From NCBI RefSeq assembly GCF_902616385.1, contig NZ_CACMSM010000001.1, positions 62,001-126,000 of the forward strand: a DNA stretch of 64,000 bases, given 5' to 3'. Source of the stretch: an uncultured Prochlorococcus sp. (lineage in GTDB: Bacteria > Cyanobacteriota > Cyanobacteriia > PCC-6307 > Cyanobiaceae). The position numbers and the translations under genes are program-made. Below the pieces are notes generated by a model. That model worked only from the letters and a program-made list of their open reading frames with translations. It was not told where the DNA came from and made no database searches. This document shows positions 39,487 to 48,719 of this stretch, in pieces; position 1 is the stretch's first letter, and the number at the start of each line of letters is the position of its first letter.

Positions 39487-40584
39487 ATGAGCCTAGAAGA
39501 AAAGAAAAAAACTGAATCAAAAGAGAAAGACAAGGCATTAAGTCTTGTCTTAGGTCAAATAGAAAGAAATTTTGGACGAGGATCAATAATGAGACTTGGT
39601 GACGCCTCAAGAATGAAAGTAGAAACAATATCTACTGGAGCGCTCACCCTAGATTTAGCATTAGGAGGAGGCTATCCAAAAGGAAGAGTAGTAGAAGTTT
39701 ACGGACCAGAAAGTTCAGGAAAAACTACATTAACGCTGCACGCGATTGCGGAAGTTCAAAAGAATGGAGGAGTAGCAGCATTTGTAGATGCTGAGCATGC
39801 ACTCGATCCAGTTTATGCAGCCTCTTTAGGAGTTGATGTTGAAAATTTGCTAGTTTCACAGCCTGATACTGGTGAAATGGCTCTTGAAATAGTTGACCAA
39901 CTTATAAGATCAAGTGCAGTAGATCTTGTTGTTGTTGACTCAGTCGCAGCACTAACCCCAAGAGCTGAGATAGAAGGAGAGATGGGAGATCACGTAATTG
40001 GAAGCCAGGCAAGGCTAATGAGCCAAGCAATGAGGAAAATAACAGGAAATATTGGTAAATCTGGATGTACGGTAATATTCCTGAATCAATTACGCCTAAA
40101 AATTGGCGTTACATACGGCAATCCAGAAACAACCACAGGAGGTAATGCATTAAAATTTTATGCCTCAGTGAGACTTGATATCAGAAGAATTCAAACTCTT
40201 AAAAGAGGTACTGAAGAATATGGCATAAGAGCAAAAGTGAAAGTAGCAAAAAACAAAGTTGCGCCACCATTTAGAATTGCAGAGTTTGATATTCTCTTCG
40301 GAAAAGGTATTAGTACAACAGGATGTTTATTAGATTTAGCAGAAGAGACTAATATCATAATAAGGAGAGGTGCTTGGTATAGTTATGAAGGAGAAAATAT
40401 TGGACAAGGAAGAGATAATACAATTATTTGGCTTGATCAAAACATAGAAATTAGGAATAAAGTAGAATCCATGGTTAAAGAAAAATTAACGGAAGGAACT
40501 GAAGTTAGTTCTAATTCAATGAAAGCATTAAATAGCAATCCTGCTAATACAATCGCTGTTAATGATATAAAAACAGTAGCTTAA
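39487..40584 (+). CDS. recA: Recombinase A
   Basis: RecA pairs homologous DNA and triggers SOS by promoting LexA self-cleavage. The 365-residue protein has Walker [10 protein letters not shown] (about 75-83), the DNA-binding loops in [21 protein letters not shown] and [21 protein letters not shown], and a variable Asn/Ser-rich C-terminus. A LexA box and -10 element precede it at 39389-39407. It ends two bases from the convergent DUF2839 gene. Confidence 0.99.
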   Translation: MSLEEKKKTESKEKDKALSLVLGQIERNFGRGSIMRLGDASRMKVETISTGALTLDLALGGGYPKGRVVEVYGPESSGKTTLTLHAIAEVQKNGGVAAFVDAEHALDPVYAASLGVDVENLLVSQPDTGEMALEIVDQLIRSSAVDLVVVDSVAALTPRAEIEGEMGDHVIGSQARLMSQAMRKITGNIGKSGCTVIFLNQLRLKIGVTYGNPETTTGGNALKFYASVRLDIRRIQTLKRGTEEYGIRAKVKVAKNKVAPPFRIAEFDILFGKGISTTGCLLDLAEETNIIIRRGAWYSYEGENIGQGRDNTIIWLDQNIEIRNKVESMVKEKLTEGTEVSSNSMKALNSNPANTIAVNDIKTVA

Positions 40585-40586
40585 AT

Positions 40587-40832
40587 TTATAAAGAATCAG
40601 CTAAAGTCCACCACCCAGCAGCAGGGCCTATAAATCTCACTACAATCCATAAGATTACTAACCCTCCTATTCCAAACCAACTCGCTTTAATACTTAATTT
40701 AATTAGGTTATCTCTTTGATTGATTGTAAAGGGTAGCCATTCAAATAATCTTGGAGAATCATCAATTTTAGTTTTAGTATTATTATTTTTTGGAGGTAAA
40801 CCAAGTGTTTTACGTCTTTTTGCTTCTCCCAT
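40587..40832 (-). CDS. DUF2839 family membrane protein
   Basis: The 81-residue protein opens with MGEAKRRKTLGLPP, characteristic of the cyanobacterial DUF2839 family. A linker follows, then one hydrophobic helix (about 51-68, WFGIGGLVILWIVVRFIG) and a short WWTLADSL tail. Its function is not known. It is convergent with recA. Confidence 0.82.
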   Translation of the reverse strand: MGEAKRRKTLGLPPKNNNTKTKIDDSPRLFEWLPFTINQRDNLIKLSIKASWFGIGGLVILWIVVRFIGPAAGWWTLADSL

Positions 40833-40861
40833 ATTTCTTTAGTTATTTACAAAATCATAAC

Positions 40862-42310
40862 CTAATCAAAAGGTAGCATATAGTTAATTTGTTTTGAGGG
40901 TTGAATGTTTTGCAAAAGTAATCTTCCCCAGTTTCTTTTATTTGCTCTTCCATCTAGTATTATTAATTTTCCTGAATTTCTTCTTAAAGGAGAAATAGAT
41001 CTTTCAAGTTTTATTCTAGCTTGAGGAAGAAAAAAGTCTCTAAACCAATCTTGAGAAAGCTTCTTTTTATGAGAAACTGTAATTGCATTAATAGGTTCTG
41101 ACATATTCGGGATCGGAAGTAAAGGAATGATAATTTGTTGTGGAATTTGAATTAAATAAGAATTCATAATCCACCAGTCAAAACTAGAGCAAAGAATTTT
41201 ATTTTTGCCAGAGGGAATTGTCTCTAGCAACACCCTCTTCCCGTACTTAGAGGCTAATTCTGTAGCAAGTTTAGTTTTTAAATCAATATCATCAGACAAA
41301 ACTAAAGTTAAACCCTTTCTGAAAAGTATCAACTTTTTGCATTTATCCAAGATTGAATTGGTGAAAAGAGGATTATTTGGAAGCAACAGTTTAGAGGGTA
41401 TAAATAATAAAATCTTTTTCTCTTCAAAATTACTTTTAAAATTAATAGACAAGTCAATATCTAAACTATGCTTTTTAAAATACATTTGGAAAAAATTATC
41501 TTTTCTTAAAGCTGATAAAAAAACAAATTTATTATTTGAAAAAAATTCCTTTATTTGAGAAAGTTCATCTATTGGCTGCAAATACAAAGTCCAATCTAAA
41601 TTTGTATCGTTTAACTTTACCCAGCATGCCCAACCTTGAGATAATGCTTTGTTAATACTTAAAAATTTATCAGAAAAAAAAGAATTTTCATGAAAAAAGT
41701 TTAAAAAGAAACTAATTTCTTTTTCATTTAAGTTGATATAACTATTTCCTAAGACTTTTCTCATCAAAAACTTTTTCTTCAACGAATCATATACTTTTTT
41801 AAATTTTTGATTGATTAATTCAAATTCTTTTAAATTTTTTGTCCAATCCTCTTTGAATAAAGAAATACTAAAATGATTTTTTAAATCCTGTTTTATATTT
41901 TCAATTCCAGAATAAACTATTCGATGATTTCTCAGATTACAAGTATTGGGATCATTAAGTAATTTTTGGATTGTTATCAAGCGAACATGATAATTTGCAA
42001 AAATAAGTTGATCATTTTTCAAAATAAAATTAAAGCCTAGATTTTTCAATGAATCAATCTGAAATTGGCTTATAAATTGAATTTTTTCTTTAGATAAAAT
42101 AAAAGTTGAATCCTCTTCCTTTAAAAATAAAGAAATCAAAATTGGAGGTAACCAATCATAGCTAGAGAAAATTTCTGAATTAATTAGATATGTAGAATCA
42201 TTTTTAATACATTTGGAAATTATCCTCCCAAAAGAATATATATGCTCCCAACTAATACTTTGATCTCTCAAATAATTTTTCAAATATTGATGACTTAAAA
42301 TCTCAAGCAT
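40862..42310 (-). CDS. DinG-related helicase-like protein without ATPase motifs
   Basis: The 482-residue protein resembles the C-terminal half of DinG/XPD-type helicases. RKGLTLVLSDD...LATELASKYGKRVLLE matches the motif IV region, and LPQARIKLERSISPLRRNSGKLIILDGR resembles the motif VI region where DinG has a QGxGRLIR box. I see no Walker A GxGKT or DEAH box anywhere, and the N-terminal ~220 residues match nothing I recognise. It may be an inactive, structural or nuclease-associated relative. It has a noticeably Lys/Asn/Phe-rich composition. Confidence 0.65.
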   Translation of the reverse strand: MLEILSHQYLKNYLRDQSISWEHIYSFGRIISKCIKNDSTYLINSEIFSSYDWLPPILISLFLKEEDSTFILSKEKIQFISQFQIDSLKNLGFNFILKNDQLIFANYHVRLITIQKLLNDPNTCNLRNHRIVYSGIENIKQDLKNHFSISLFKEDWTKNLKEFELINQKFKKVYDSLKKKFLMRKVLGNSYINLNEKEISFFLNFFHENSFFSDKFLSINKALSQGWACWVKLNDTNLDWTLYLQPIDELSQIKEFFSNNKFVFLSALRKDNFFQMYFKKHSLDIDLSINFKSNFEEKKILLFIPSKLLLPNNPLFTNSILDKCKKLILFRKGLTLVLSDDIDLKTKLATELASKYGKRVLLETIPSGKNKILCSSFDWWIMNSYLIQIPQQIIIPLLPIPNMSEPINAITVSHKKKLSQDWFRDFFLPQARIKLERSISPLRRNSGKLIILDGRANKRNWGRLLLQNIQPSKQINYMLPFD

Positions 42311-42405
42311 TTATAATAAATTTAATTTCAAATACATACAAAATTAATGAATCTAATATACAAAAAATTGGTATCAATATAAGAGAGTCTTTAATTAATC
42401 AATCT

Positions 42406-43245
42406 ATGAAAATTGGAATAGTAGGATTAGGTTTAATTGGCGGATCTTTAGGATTAAAACTCCAAAGTCTTAATCATACAATTTATGGAATAGCAAATAA
42501 TGAATTAAATGCAAAAAAAGCTAAGGATAAAAAACTTGCAAATTTTGTTAGTTGTGATCTGAGCTTATTAAAAAAATGTGAGCTAATAATTTTGGCATTG
42601 CCTATCAAAGATTTGCTCAGTCCATCTCAAAAATTAATAGCATCAATACCTCAGGGAACAATCCTAACTGATGTGGGCTCTGTTAAAGAACCAATCGTAA
42701 ATACATGGGAAAATTTACATCCTTTATTTATTGGATCTCATCCAATGGCAGGAACAGAAAAAAAAGGGGTTGATGCAGGTTTTGAAGGTCTTTTTAATAA
42801 TGCAAAATGGATTATTACCCCAACACAAAATAGTGATTCTAATGCTGTAAGAACTATTTCCGTGCTAATAAAATCAATGGATTGTGAAATTTGCCAAGCT
42901 TCTCCAAAAGAGCATGATGAAGCAGTATCTCTAATTTCTCATTTGCCTATATTTTTAGCTTCTGCCTTAATTGAAACTGCGCATACAAAAAATAATCAAT
43001 CTTTATTAGATCTCACACAAAAATTGGCTGCTACAGGATTTGCTGACACTTCGAGAGTTGGCGGTGGCAATGAACAACTAGGCTTAGATTTAGCTATTAA
43101 TAATCAGATTAATGTTTTAAATTCCATAAATAATTTTAAAAATAAGCTGAATATACTGGAATCTCTCATAAAAGAAAAAAATTGGGAGTTACTTTCTAAC
43201 AAACTTGCTGAAGCAAAAGAAATCAGAAAAAATTTTATAAACTAA
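42406..43245 (+). CDS. tyrA: Arogenate/prephenate dehydrogenase
   Basis: TyrA makes tyrosine from arogenate, or its precursor from prephenate; cyanobacteria generally use the NADP-dependent arogenate enzyme. The 279-residue protein has an N-terminal Rossmann motif GLGLIGGSLG (7-16), the catalytic His in GSHPMAGTEKKGVD and a C-terminal block with AATGFADTSRVGGG. It overlaps the convergent desaturase gene by 11 bases at the 3' ends. Confidence 0.93.
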   Translation: MKIGIVGLGLIGGSLGLKLQSLNHTIYGIANNELNAKKAKDKKLANFVSCDLSLLKKCELIILALPIKDLLSPSQKLIASIPQGTILTDVGSVKEPIVNTWENLHPLFIGSHPMAGTEKKGVDAGFEGLFNNAKWIITPTQNSDSNAVRTISVLIKSMDCEICQASPKEHDEAVSLISHLPIFLASALIETAHTKNNQSLLDLTQKLAATGFADTSRVGGGNEQLGLDLAINNQINVLNSINNFKNKLNILESLIKEKNWELLSNKLAEAKEIRKNFIN

Positions 43246-44740
43246 AATTTTTTATACCTTTTGAAGCAAAAATTTGCCTTGAAACCATTAATGCAGACTG
43301 ACTAACACCTGCAGTCCCCTCTCCTGGATAAATCGAATCTCCACATAGCCATAAACCTTTAAAAGGTGTCCTACTTGATAATCCAAATAAACCAAAAATA
43401 TCTGGATTTTGACCCAGCCCGCCTACTATTCCTTTAGGTCTATTTGTCCATTTTTCAAAGCCTAATGGGGTTGCTAATTCCCTATGTAGCCAATTTTCAG
43501 GATCAATATCAAATTGACTTTCTAATTCGAGCGATATTTTTTTCATGAAACCATTTTTCTTCTTTAAGTAAGTTTGTTTATCTAGATCAAACCAATCTCT
43601 AGTCTTGGTAAAGATACTCGCAATTAAAGTAACCTCGCCTTTTGGTGCTCTGCCATCACCATCATCACTAATTGATACAAATAAGGAACAAAATTCTTGC
43701 GAAACAAATTGATAGTGATTGGAAAATGTTTTTTTAATATGTTCTTTTTTTAATGCTGAATAAAAAACTACAGCTCCACTTGGATCAGGTAAATTATTAA
43801 GTCGATTTTTATAATTTTTTTTTCTTTTTAAAGGATCTTTCAAATGCTTTAGCAAAGATTGTGGAGGCGCGGTATAAATCACATCTTTTGCTTGGTAAAT
43901 AAAAGAATTTTTTTTCGAATTAGCAGATACTTTCCAACACATATTTACGTCGTCAAAAGTAATAGAATTCACTTTCTGTCCAAAAATTAAATTAACTCCA
44001 GTTTTAATCAATGAACTTTCTAATGATTCACTTAAAGACTGCATAGATTTTTTAAGATGCCAAAGACCATGTGGCTGTTGACACATCTGAAGAACAGTAG
44101 ATCCATATAATGCTGCAGTATTATAAACGTCCTCTTGAGAATAAAGTTTTAATTGAAGATTTAAGAATTTAATCAAGCGGTCATTCTTGGATAATCCACA
44201 TATCCGCAATAAATCAAAAATAGTAGATTTAAGTAAAATACCTGTGACAAGGTTTGAAGGTACTATTGCTTTAAGTAGTTGAGAAAAATCCCAAAAATTA
44301 CTTATTGGTAATACAGGTTTATTATTAGCAAATATCCAATTACTTTCATGTATTAAGGTACAAAGTTTCCAAAATCTTTGACTCCCAGGAAACTGCATTT
44401 CTCTTTCAGCAATCCATTTACTTTTTTCATGCCAAATAGGTATAGGACTACTACCATCATTTAAATCAACAATGCAAGCAGGGTCTAAAATTGATGCTTC
44501 TGGAGATGGAATACCTAAAAAATCAAAAATTCTAGAGTGTATTCCCCCCTTCTCTAAACCGGCAACCTGAGTTGCGCCAACATCAAAAATATAATTCTTT
44601 CTTTTAAATGTACCGGCACATCCCCCAGCTTGAGTATGAGATTCGATTAAAGTTACCGATAAGCCTTGTTTTGATAAAATCGCTGCAGATGTTAGTCCTG
44701 CTATACCAGCGCCTACAACAATAACTTCAGACTTTCTCAT
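43235..44740 (-). CDS. crtD: CrtD-like carotenoid 3',4'-desaturase (FAD)
   Basis: This 501-residue flavoprotein of the CrtI family starts with the dinucleotide-binding motif VIVVGAGIAGLTSAAILSK. It continues with GGCAGTFKRKNYIFDVGATQVAGLE, a block I associate with the cyanobacterial C-3',4' desaturase CrtD used in glycosylated carotenoid (myxoxanthophyll-type) synthesis. The C-terminus has the FAD-binding LWLCGDSIYPGEGTAGVSQSALM. Whether the true substrate in Prochlorococcus is that carotenoid, or another such as in CrtISO, is open. It is divergent from the fructosamine-kinase-like gene, with a four-base gap. Confidence 0.8.
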   Translation of the reverse strand: MRKSEVIVVGAGIAGLTSAAILSKQGLSVTLIESHTQAGGCAGTFKRKNYIFDVGATQVAGLEKGGIHSRIFDFLGIPSPEASILDPACIVDLNDGSSPIPIWHEKSKWIAEREMQFPGSQRFWKLCTLIHESNWIFANNKPVLPISNFWDFSQLLKAIVPSNLVTGILLKSTIFDLLRICGLSKNDRLIKFLNLQLKLYSQEDVYNTAALYGSTVLQMCQQPHGLWHLKKSMQSLSESLESSLIKTGVNLIFGQKVNSITFDDVNMCWKVSANSKKNSFIYQAKDVIYTAPPQSLLKHLKDPLKRKKNYKNRLNNLPDPSGAVVFYSALKKEHIKKTFSNHYQFVSQEFCSLFVSISDDGDGRAPKGEVTLIASIFTKTRDWFDLDKQTYLKKKNGFMKKISLELESQFDIDPENWLHRELATPLGFEKWTNRPKGIVGGLGQNPDIFGLFGLSSRTPFKGLWLCGDSIYPGEGTAGVSQSALMVSRQIFASKGIKNFSL

Positions 44741-44744
44741 TTAA

Positions 44745-45623
44745 ATGCAAAAATTATCCCCTATTGAAATTAACGAAATTTGTGAAGAATTAGGTGAAAC
44801 CTTCCCAAAAAGTATTGAACAAGTTAATGGAGGTAATATTCATAATGCCTGGCGAATAGAATTCTCAAACAAAAAGTTATTCCTTAAAAGAAACATTAGA
44901 AACAAAAAATTTCTTGAATTTGAAAAATATTGTCTTCAAAATTTGAGGAAATATATTAATCAAGAAAACTTAGTTATTCCTGAAGTTATTGCGTATAAAA
45001 ATATAAAAAATACAGAGATTCTTTTAATTGAATGGATAGATATGCATAACTTTGACCAAAAAAAACTTGGAAAAGGTTTAGGTGAATTGCACTTAAAATC
45101 AGCTGAATCTAATCCCAAAATGTTTGGGTTTCCAGTTAAGGGTTTTATCGGAACAACAGATCAAAAGAAAGGATTGGAAGATAATTGGATAGATTGTTTT
45201 TTAAATTTAAGGATAATTCCTCAATTATTAATTCTTAAATCGGCGACTTTAGATAAAGAAATCATAAATAAAGTTAAAGAAAAAATTAAATCAGAATTAC
45301 TGAATCACAAGCCAGTAAATTCTCTAGTTCATGGTGATTTGTGGTCAGGCAATGCAGGAATGGACAAAAGTGGAAAGGGGGTTATATTTGATCCGGCATC
45401 TTGGTGGGCTGATAATGAAGTAGATATAGCTATGACAAAACTATTTGGAGGATTTAAAAAAGAATTTTATGAAGAATACCACAAGGTTTTTCCCATAAAA
45501 AACGGATTTGAAAAAAGAATTATTATTTATAATTTTTATCACATATTGAATCACGCCAATATGTTTGGGGGAGGTTACTTAAAACAAGTTAAAGATTACG
45601 TAAAAACAATACTCAATATGTAA
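44745..45623 (+). CDS. Fructosamine/ketosamine-3-kinase family protein
   Basis: The 292-residue protein has the aminoglycoside-phosphotransferase-like kinase fold: GGNIHNAWRIEF (about 29-40, ATP-binding), LFLKRN, the catalytic LVHGDLWSGNAGM (about 200-212, with HGDxxxxN) and the metal-binding FDPASWWADNEVDIAM. This pattern matches fructosamine kinases, which repair glycated amines by phosphorylating them. Substrate preference cannot be read from sequence. Confidence 0.88.
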   Translation: MQKLSPIEINEICEELGETFPKSIEQVNGGNIHNAWRIEFSNKKLFLKRNIRNKKFLEFEKYCLQNLRKYINQENLVIPEVIAYKNIKNTEILLIEWIDMHNFDQKKLGKGLGELHLKSAESNPKMFGFPVKGFIGTTDQKKGLEDNWIDCFLNLRIIPQLLILKSATLDKEIINKVKEKIKSELLNHKPVNSLVHGDLWSGNAGMDKSGKGVIFDPASWWADNEVDIAMTKLFGGFKKEFYEEYHKVFPIKNGFEKRIIIYNFYHILNHANMFGGGYLKQVKDYVKTILNM

Positions 45624-45630
45624 TCTTTAA

Positions 45631-45996
45631 CTAACCCAAATATGTCTTCTTGAGATTTTGTACTTTATCTAAAACAGCTTCTCGATTTTCACTGGTACGA
45701 AGATTTTGCCAGCTCCATTGACCGACAACAATTACACCTAGTAGCTCTAGTAAACCAGGGAGAATTGGGAAAAAGTTTATCGTGTCAATGACAACTTTAA
45801 TTATTATCTGAGCTATTACGACAACAGCAATTATGCCTGCCGCCTTGCCGTACTTGCCCATTTGAGTCCAATCAACATTACCAAGGGTTTCGTTGACCTT
45901 TCCCATGACATCAGAGTACTTCTCTGAAAAACTTTTGGTTTCTGAGCTTGTATCGGAGCCGGAGTCTTGGTTTGACTCTGGAGTGTTATCACTCAT
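45631..45996 (-). CDS. CAAD/CURT1-like membrane protein
   Basis: The 121-residue protein starts with an acidic Ser-rich region, then an amphipathic helix (YSDVMGKVNETLGNVDW) and two closely spaced hydrophobic helices, near 52-74 and 76-96, ending in a basic C-terminus. This is the architecture of the CAAD domain, which is related to the thylakoid-curving CURT1 proteins and also found fused to some cyanobacterial aminoacyl-tRNA synthetases. A role in thylakoid membrane shape is inferred from the family. Confidence 0.85.
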   Translation of the reverse strand: MSDNTPESNQDSGSDTSSETKSFSEKYSDVMGKVNETLGNVDWTQMGKYGKAAGIIAVVVIAQIIIKVVIDTINFFPILPGLLELLGVIVVGQWSWQNLRTSENREAVLDKVQNLKKTYLG

Positions 45997-46290
45997 GAAT
46001 TCAGTAAACTTGATATATGAACCAGACAGTATCGGAAAAATCGTCTGTTGACTACCTTTTTGTTGTGCAAAATTCCGAACCGAAACATTTTGTATTTTTT
46101 TAGAAGCATTATTATGTAAGGTTTCTGAAGATATTTAAACTTAAAATTGATTTATAAAAACTTCACATTATTGTCTAGTTCTAACAAAAACATTAATAAA
46201 TCACATTAATAAGAAAAATTTAACAGTCTAAAATTTTTATTTTAATTATTATGTTTTCATAGTTTAGCTGGCAAAAATTAAACGATCGAA
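45997..46290. other. Divergent intergenic region, CAAD / MoeB-like
   Basis: 294 bases without a supportable ORF. On the plus strand there is an imperfect stem (CAGAC 46023-46027 / GTCTG 46043-46047), then a terminator-like hairpin at 46067-46093 followed by seven T. The rest, to 46290, is AT-rich and must hold the promoter of the MoeB-like gene. See the separate terminator entry. Confidence 0.5.
46067..46101 (+). terminator. Terminator-like hairpin inside a divergent intergenic region
   Basis: GCAAAAT (46067-46073) pairs with ATTTTGT (46087-46093), allowing one G-T pair, and is followed by T7 at 46095-46101. It points along the plus strand, but no plus-strand gene ends nearby, so it could end a small RNA or act as an attenuator in the leader of the gene at 46291. 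Confidence 0.4.
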
Positions 46291-47445
46291 ATGTCCAAAG
46301 ATATCAAATTTAATTTCTTAAGCTCTGATGAAGAAGAAAGATATCAAAAACATTTCGCCCTCAAAGAGATAGGTTATGAGGGTCAACTAAATCTTAAAAA
46401 TAGCTCAGTATTATGCATTGGAGCAGGTGGGCTTGGGTCTTCCGTTTTGCTTTATTTAGCTGCAGCAGGAATTGGGAAAATTGGAATAGTTGATAACGAT
46501 CAAGTTGAAAAGTCTAATCTCCAGAGACAGATAATTCATGAAACAAATACTATTGGCAACCTTAAAATTGATTCTGCTAGGAAAAGAATTAAAAAATTCA
46601 ATCCTAATTGTGAAATATTAACATTTTCAGAGAGACTTAATCCTAAAAATGCTCTTGAATTAATAAAGGATTTTGATGTTGTTTGTGATTGCTCGGATAA
46701 TTTTGGTACGAGATATTTAATAAATGATTCATGCCTGATATTAAATAAACCTCTAGTCTTTGGAAGTGTACAAGGCTTTGAAGGGCAAGTAAGTGTTTTC
46801 AATTTATATAAAAATAGTCCTAATTTAAGAGACTTACTTCCAGAATCACCTTCAAAAAATGCCGCCCCTAGTTGTGCAGAATACGGGGTTGTAGGTGTGT
46901 CAACAGGCGTAATAGGAATTCTTCAGGTTAATGAAATTATCAAAATCATTTTGAAAAAAGGTGAAATTTTAGATGGGAAGATTTTGATTTTTGATTTATT
47001 GAATATGAATATAAAAAAATTACATCTAAAAAGTGATCAGTTAAATAAAAACATAAAAAATCTGTCTCAGTTTGAGGGCTTTTATAATAGCGATGAATAT
47101 TGTGAAAAAAATAATGAAATCAACAGTATTAATGCTATTGAATTTAATAGTTTATATAGAGCAAAACCCAACAAAATTCTTTTAATTGATGTTAGAGAAA
47201 ATGAAGAATTTTCTACTTCTGCAATAGAGGGATCTATATCAATTCCACTAAGTCATTTAAACCAAGAATCTGACTTAAAATTTATTCAAAAAGAGAGTTT
47301 AAGTAAAGAGGTTTTCACTATATGTAAATCGGGGAAACGTTCTGAAAAAGCGTCAAGAATCTTGTCTCAATTCAAAATTCAGTCGAGATCTATTGAAGGC
47401 GGCATTGAAAAAGTAAAAAAATATTCTGCAATTAATAATTTTTAG
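46291..47445 (+). CDS. moeB: MoeB/ThiF-type E1-like protein with rhodanese domain
   Basis: The 384-residue protein is a sulfur-carrier activating enzyme of the MoeZ/MOCS3 type, which adenylates the C-terminus of a small ubiquitin-like carrier. Residues 1-250 are the E1-like domain (ATP site GAGGLGSS at 44-51, LQRQIIHE, CDCSDNFGTRYLIND). Residues 280-384 form a rhodanese domain with active-site Cys345 in CKSGKRS. The first zinc CxxC (CYRC in homologues) is replaced by N178-L-R-D181, and the second pair is also absent. Since high-light Prochlorococcus have few molybdoenzymes, it may serve thiamin or tRNA thiolation; this is inference. Confidence 0.85.
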   Translation: MSKDIKFNFLSSDEEERYQKHFALKEIGYEGQLNLKNSSVLCIGAGGLGSSVLLYLAAAGIGKIGIVDNDQVEKSNLQRQIIHETNTIGNLKIDSARKRIKKFNPNCEILTFSERLNPKNALELIKDFDVVCDCSDNFGTRYLINDSCLILNKPLVFGSVQGFEGQVSVFNLYKNSPNLRDLLPESPSKNAAPSCAEYGVVGVSTGVIGILQVNEIIKIILKKGEILDGKILIFDLLNMNIKKLHLKSDQLNKNIKNLSQFEGFYNSDEYCEKNNEINSINAIEFNSLYRAKPNKILLIDVRENEEFSTSAIEGSISIPLSHLNQESDLKFIQKESLSKEVFTICKSGKRSEKASRILSQFKIQSRSIEGGIEKVKKYSAINNF

Positions 47446-47450
47446 AATAT

Positions 47451-48611
47451 TTAATAATCTACACCTCTTTTCAAATCAACTCCAACATTTGCGTAATGCT
47501 TATGACAAACCATTTCAGAGTAGATATCAGCAAGTTCAAAGTATGAAGGTTCATTTTTACACCTCCCAGTAATGACAACTTCTGTGTCTGCTGGTTTTTT
47601 TAAGAGCGTTTGATGTATTGATTCCATAGGTAGCAGCTCTAAATCAACAGTTGGATTCAATTCATCTAAGATAATTGTCTTATATAAACCAGACAAAATT
47701 GCAGCTTTAGCAATTTCCCATGCTCTTTCAGCCTCAACATAATCAATTGGTTGTTGCTGACCTCTCCATACTATGGCATCTCTGCCTGAACGCAAATGAT
47801 CTACTAAATGGGGATAACTCTCTCTTAAAGCTTCTATGGCGGCATCTTCGGTATAACCATTTCCACCTTTTAACCACTGCAATATTAAAACTCTATGACT
47901 TTTATCTTGAGATATTCCTTTACCGATAGCTTGAAGAGCCTTACCAAGTGCACTTGTGGATTTACCCTTTCCCTCACCTGTATAAATCTCAATTCCACCA
48001 CTAGAACTAATTTGTCTTGTTAATGTTGAGACGTCTCTTTTCAAACGTGGTCTCATTTCTGAATGGAGTTGAGATATTCTCACCAAAGAGGAAGGAGCTG
48101 CTCTTCCGGTAATAATTATTTCTAATCCATCCGGACGATTTTGAAGAGAGTCAACTACTTCATTGATATCAAGCATTCCTAAATCTAGAACTGGATTCAA
48201 CTCATCTAGTACAACTACAGAATAAAGAGAACTAGCAATTGCTCCTTTAGCAATATTCCAGCCTCTCTCAGCCTCACCAACATCAAACTTTGTCACTTGA
48301 TCAGCAGTAAAGAATTCAGATCTTCCTGTCCTAACATGGTCAATTAAATGTGGAAAACCTCTCTGTAAAGCCTCTATAGCTGAATCCTCATCATATGGCC
48401 TCTCAGGACCTTTTAAAAATCTTAGAAGTAAAACTCTTGATTGTCTTTTTTCGCATATTCCAAGTCCTATTGTCCTGAGAACTACTCCTAAAGCAGCCTG
48501 ACTTTTTCCCTTACCTTCTCCATCATAAATATGTAATTGACCTTTTGATCTCTCCTGGCTGTCACTCGCAGTGACAATTCCAATTCCTCTATTTCTACTC
48601 GTATTCGCCAA
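47451..48611 (-). CDS. cobO: CobO/BtuR-type cob(I)alamin adenosyltransferase, tandem duplication
   Basis: CobO adenosylates corrinoids in cobalamin synthesis. Family members are about 180-200 residues long, but this protein is 386 residues and consists of two consecutive copies. The first copy, 25-190, has P-loop GEGKGKS at 31-37. The second, 205-375, has GEGKGKS at 212-218. Both copies keep the VLDELNP block, at 134-140 and again in the second half (ILDELNP), and an IITGR/VITGR. Both look potentially active. It is convergent with the MoeB-like gene (five-base gap). A partner CbiG-CobJ fusion lies at 15093. Confidence 0.9.
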   Translation of the reverse strand: MANTSRNRGIGIVTASDSQERSKGQLHIYDGEGKGKSQAALGVVLRTIGLGICEKRQSRVLLLRFLKGPERPYDEDSAIEALQRGFPHLIDHVRTGRSEFFTADQVTKFDVGEAERGWNIAKGAIASSLYSVVVLDELNPVLDLGMLDINEVVDSLQNRPDGLEIIITGRAAPSSLVRISQLHSEMRPRLKRDVSTLTRQISSSGGIEIYTGEGKGKSTSALGKALQAIGKGISQDKSHRVLILQWLKGGNGYTEDAAIEALRESYPHLVDHLRSGRDAIVWRGQQQPIDYVEAERAWEIAKAAILSGLYKTIILDELNPTVDLELLPMESIHQTLLKKPADTEVVITGRCKNEPSYFELADIYSEMVCHKHYANVGVDLKRGVDY

Positions 48612-48719
48612 TTGAACAAAATTAATGGATTTAATCTAATATATAAATAAGATTATTATTAAAGATTTAATAATAAATTCAACCTATTCATATTTAATTA
48701 AGATTTTAAAGTAATTAAC

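Noticed and set aside
43235-43245. Eleven-base 3' overlap of tyrA and the desaturase gene
   Set aside because: Short convergent overlaps are common in compact picocyanobacterial genomes and both reading frames have conserved ends.
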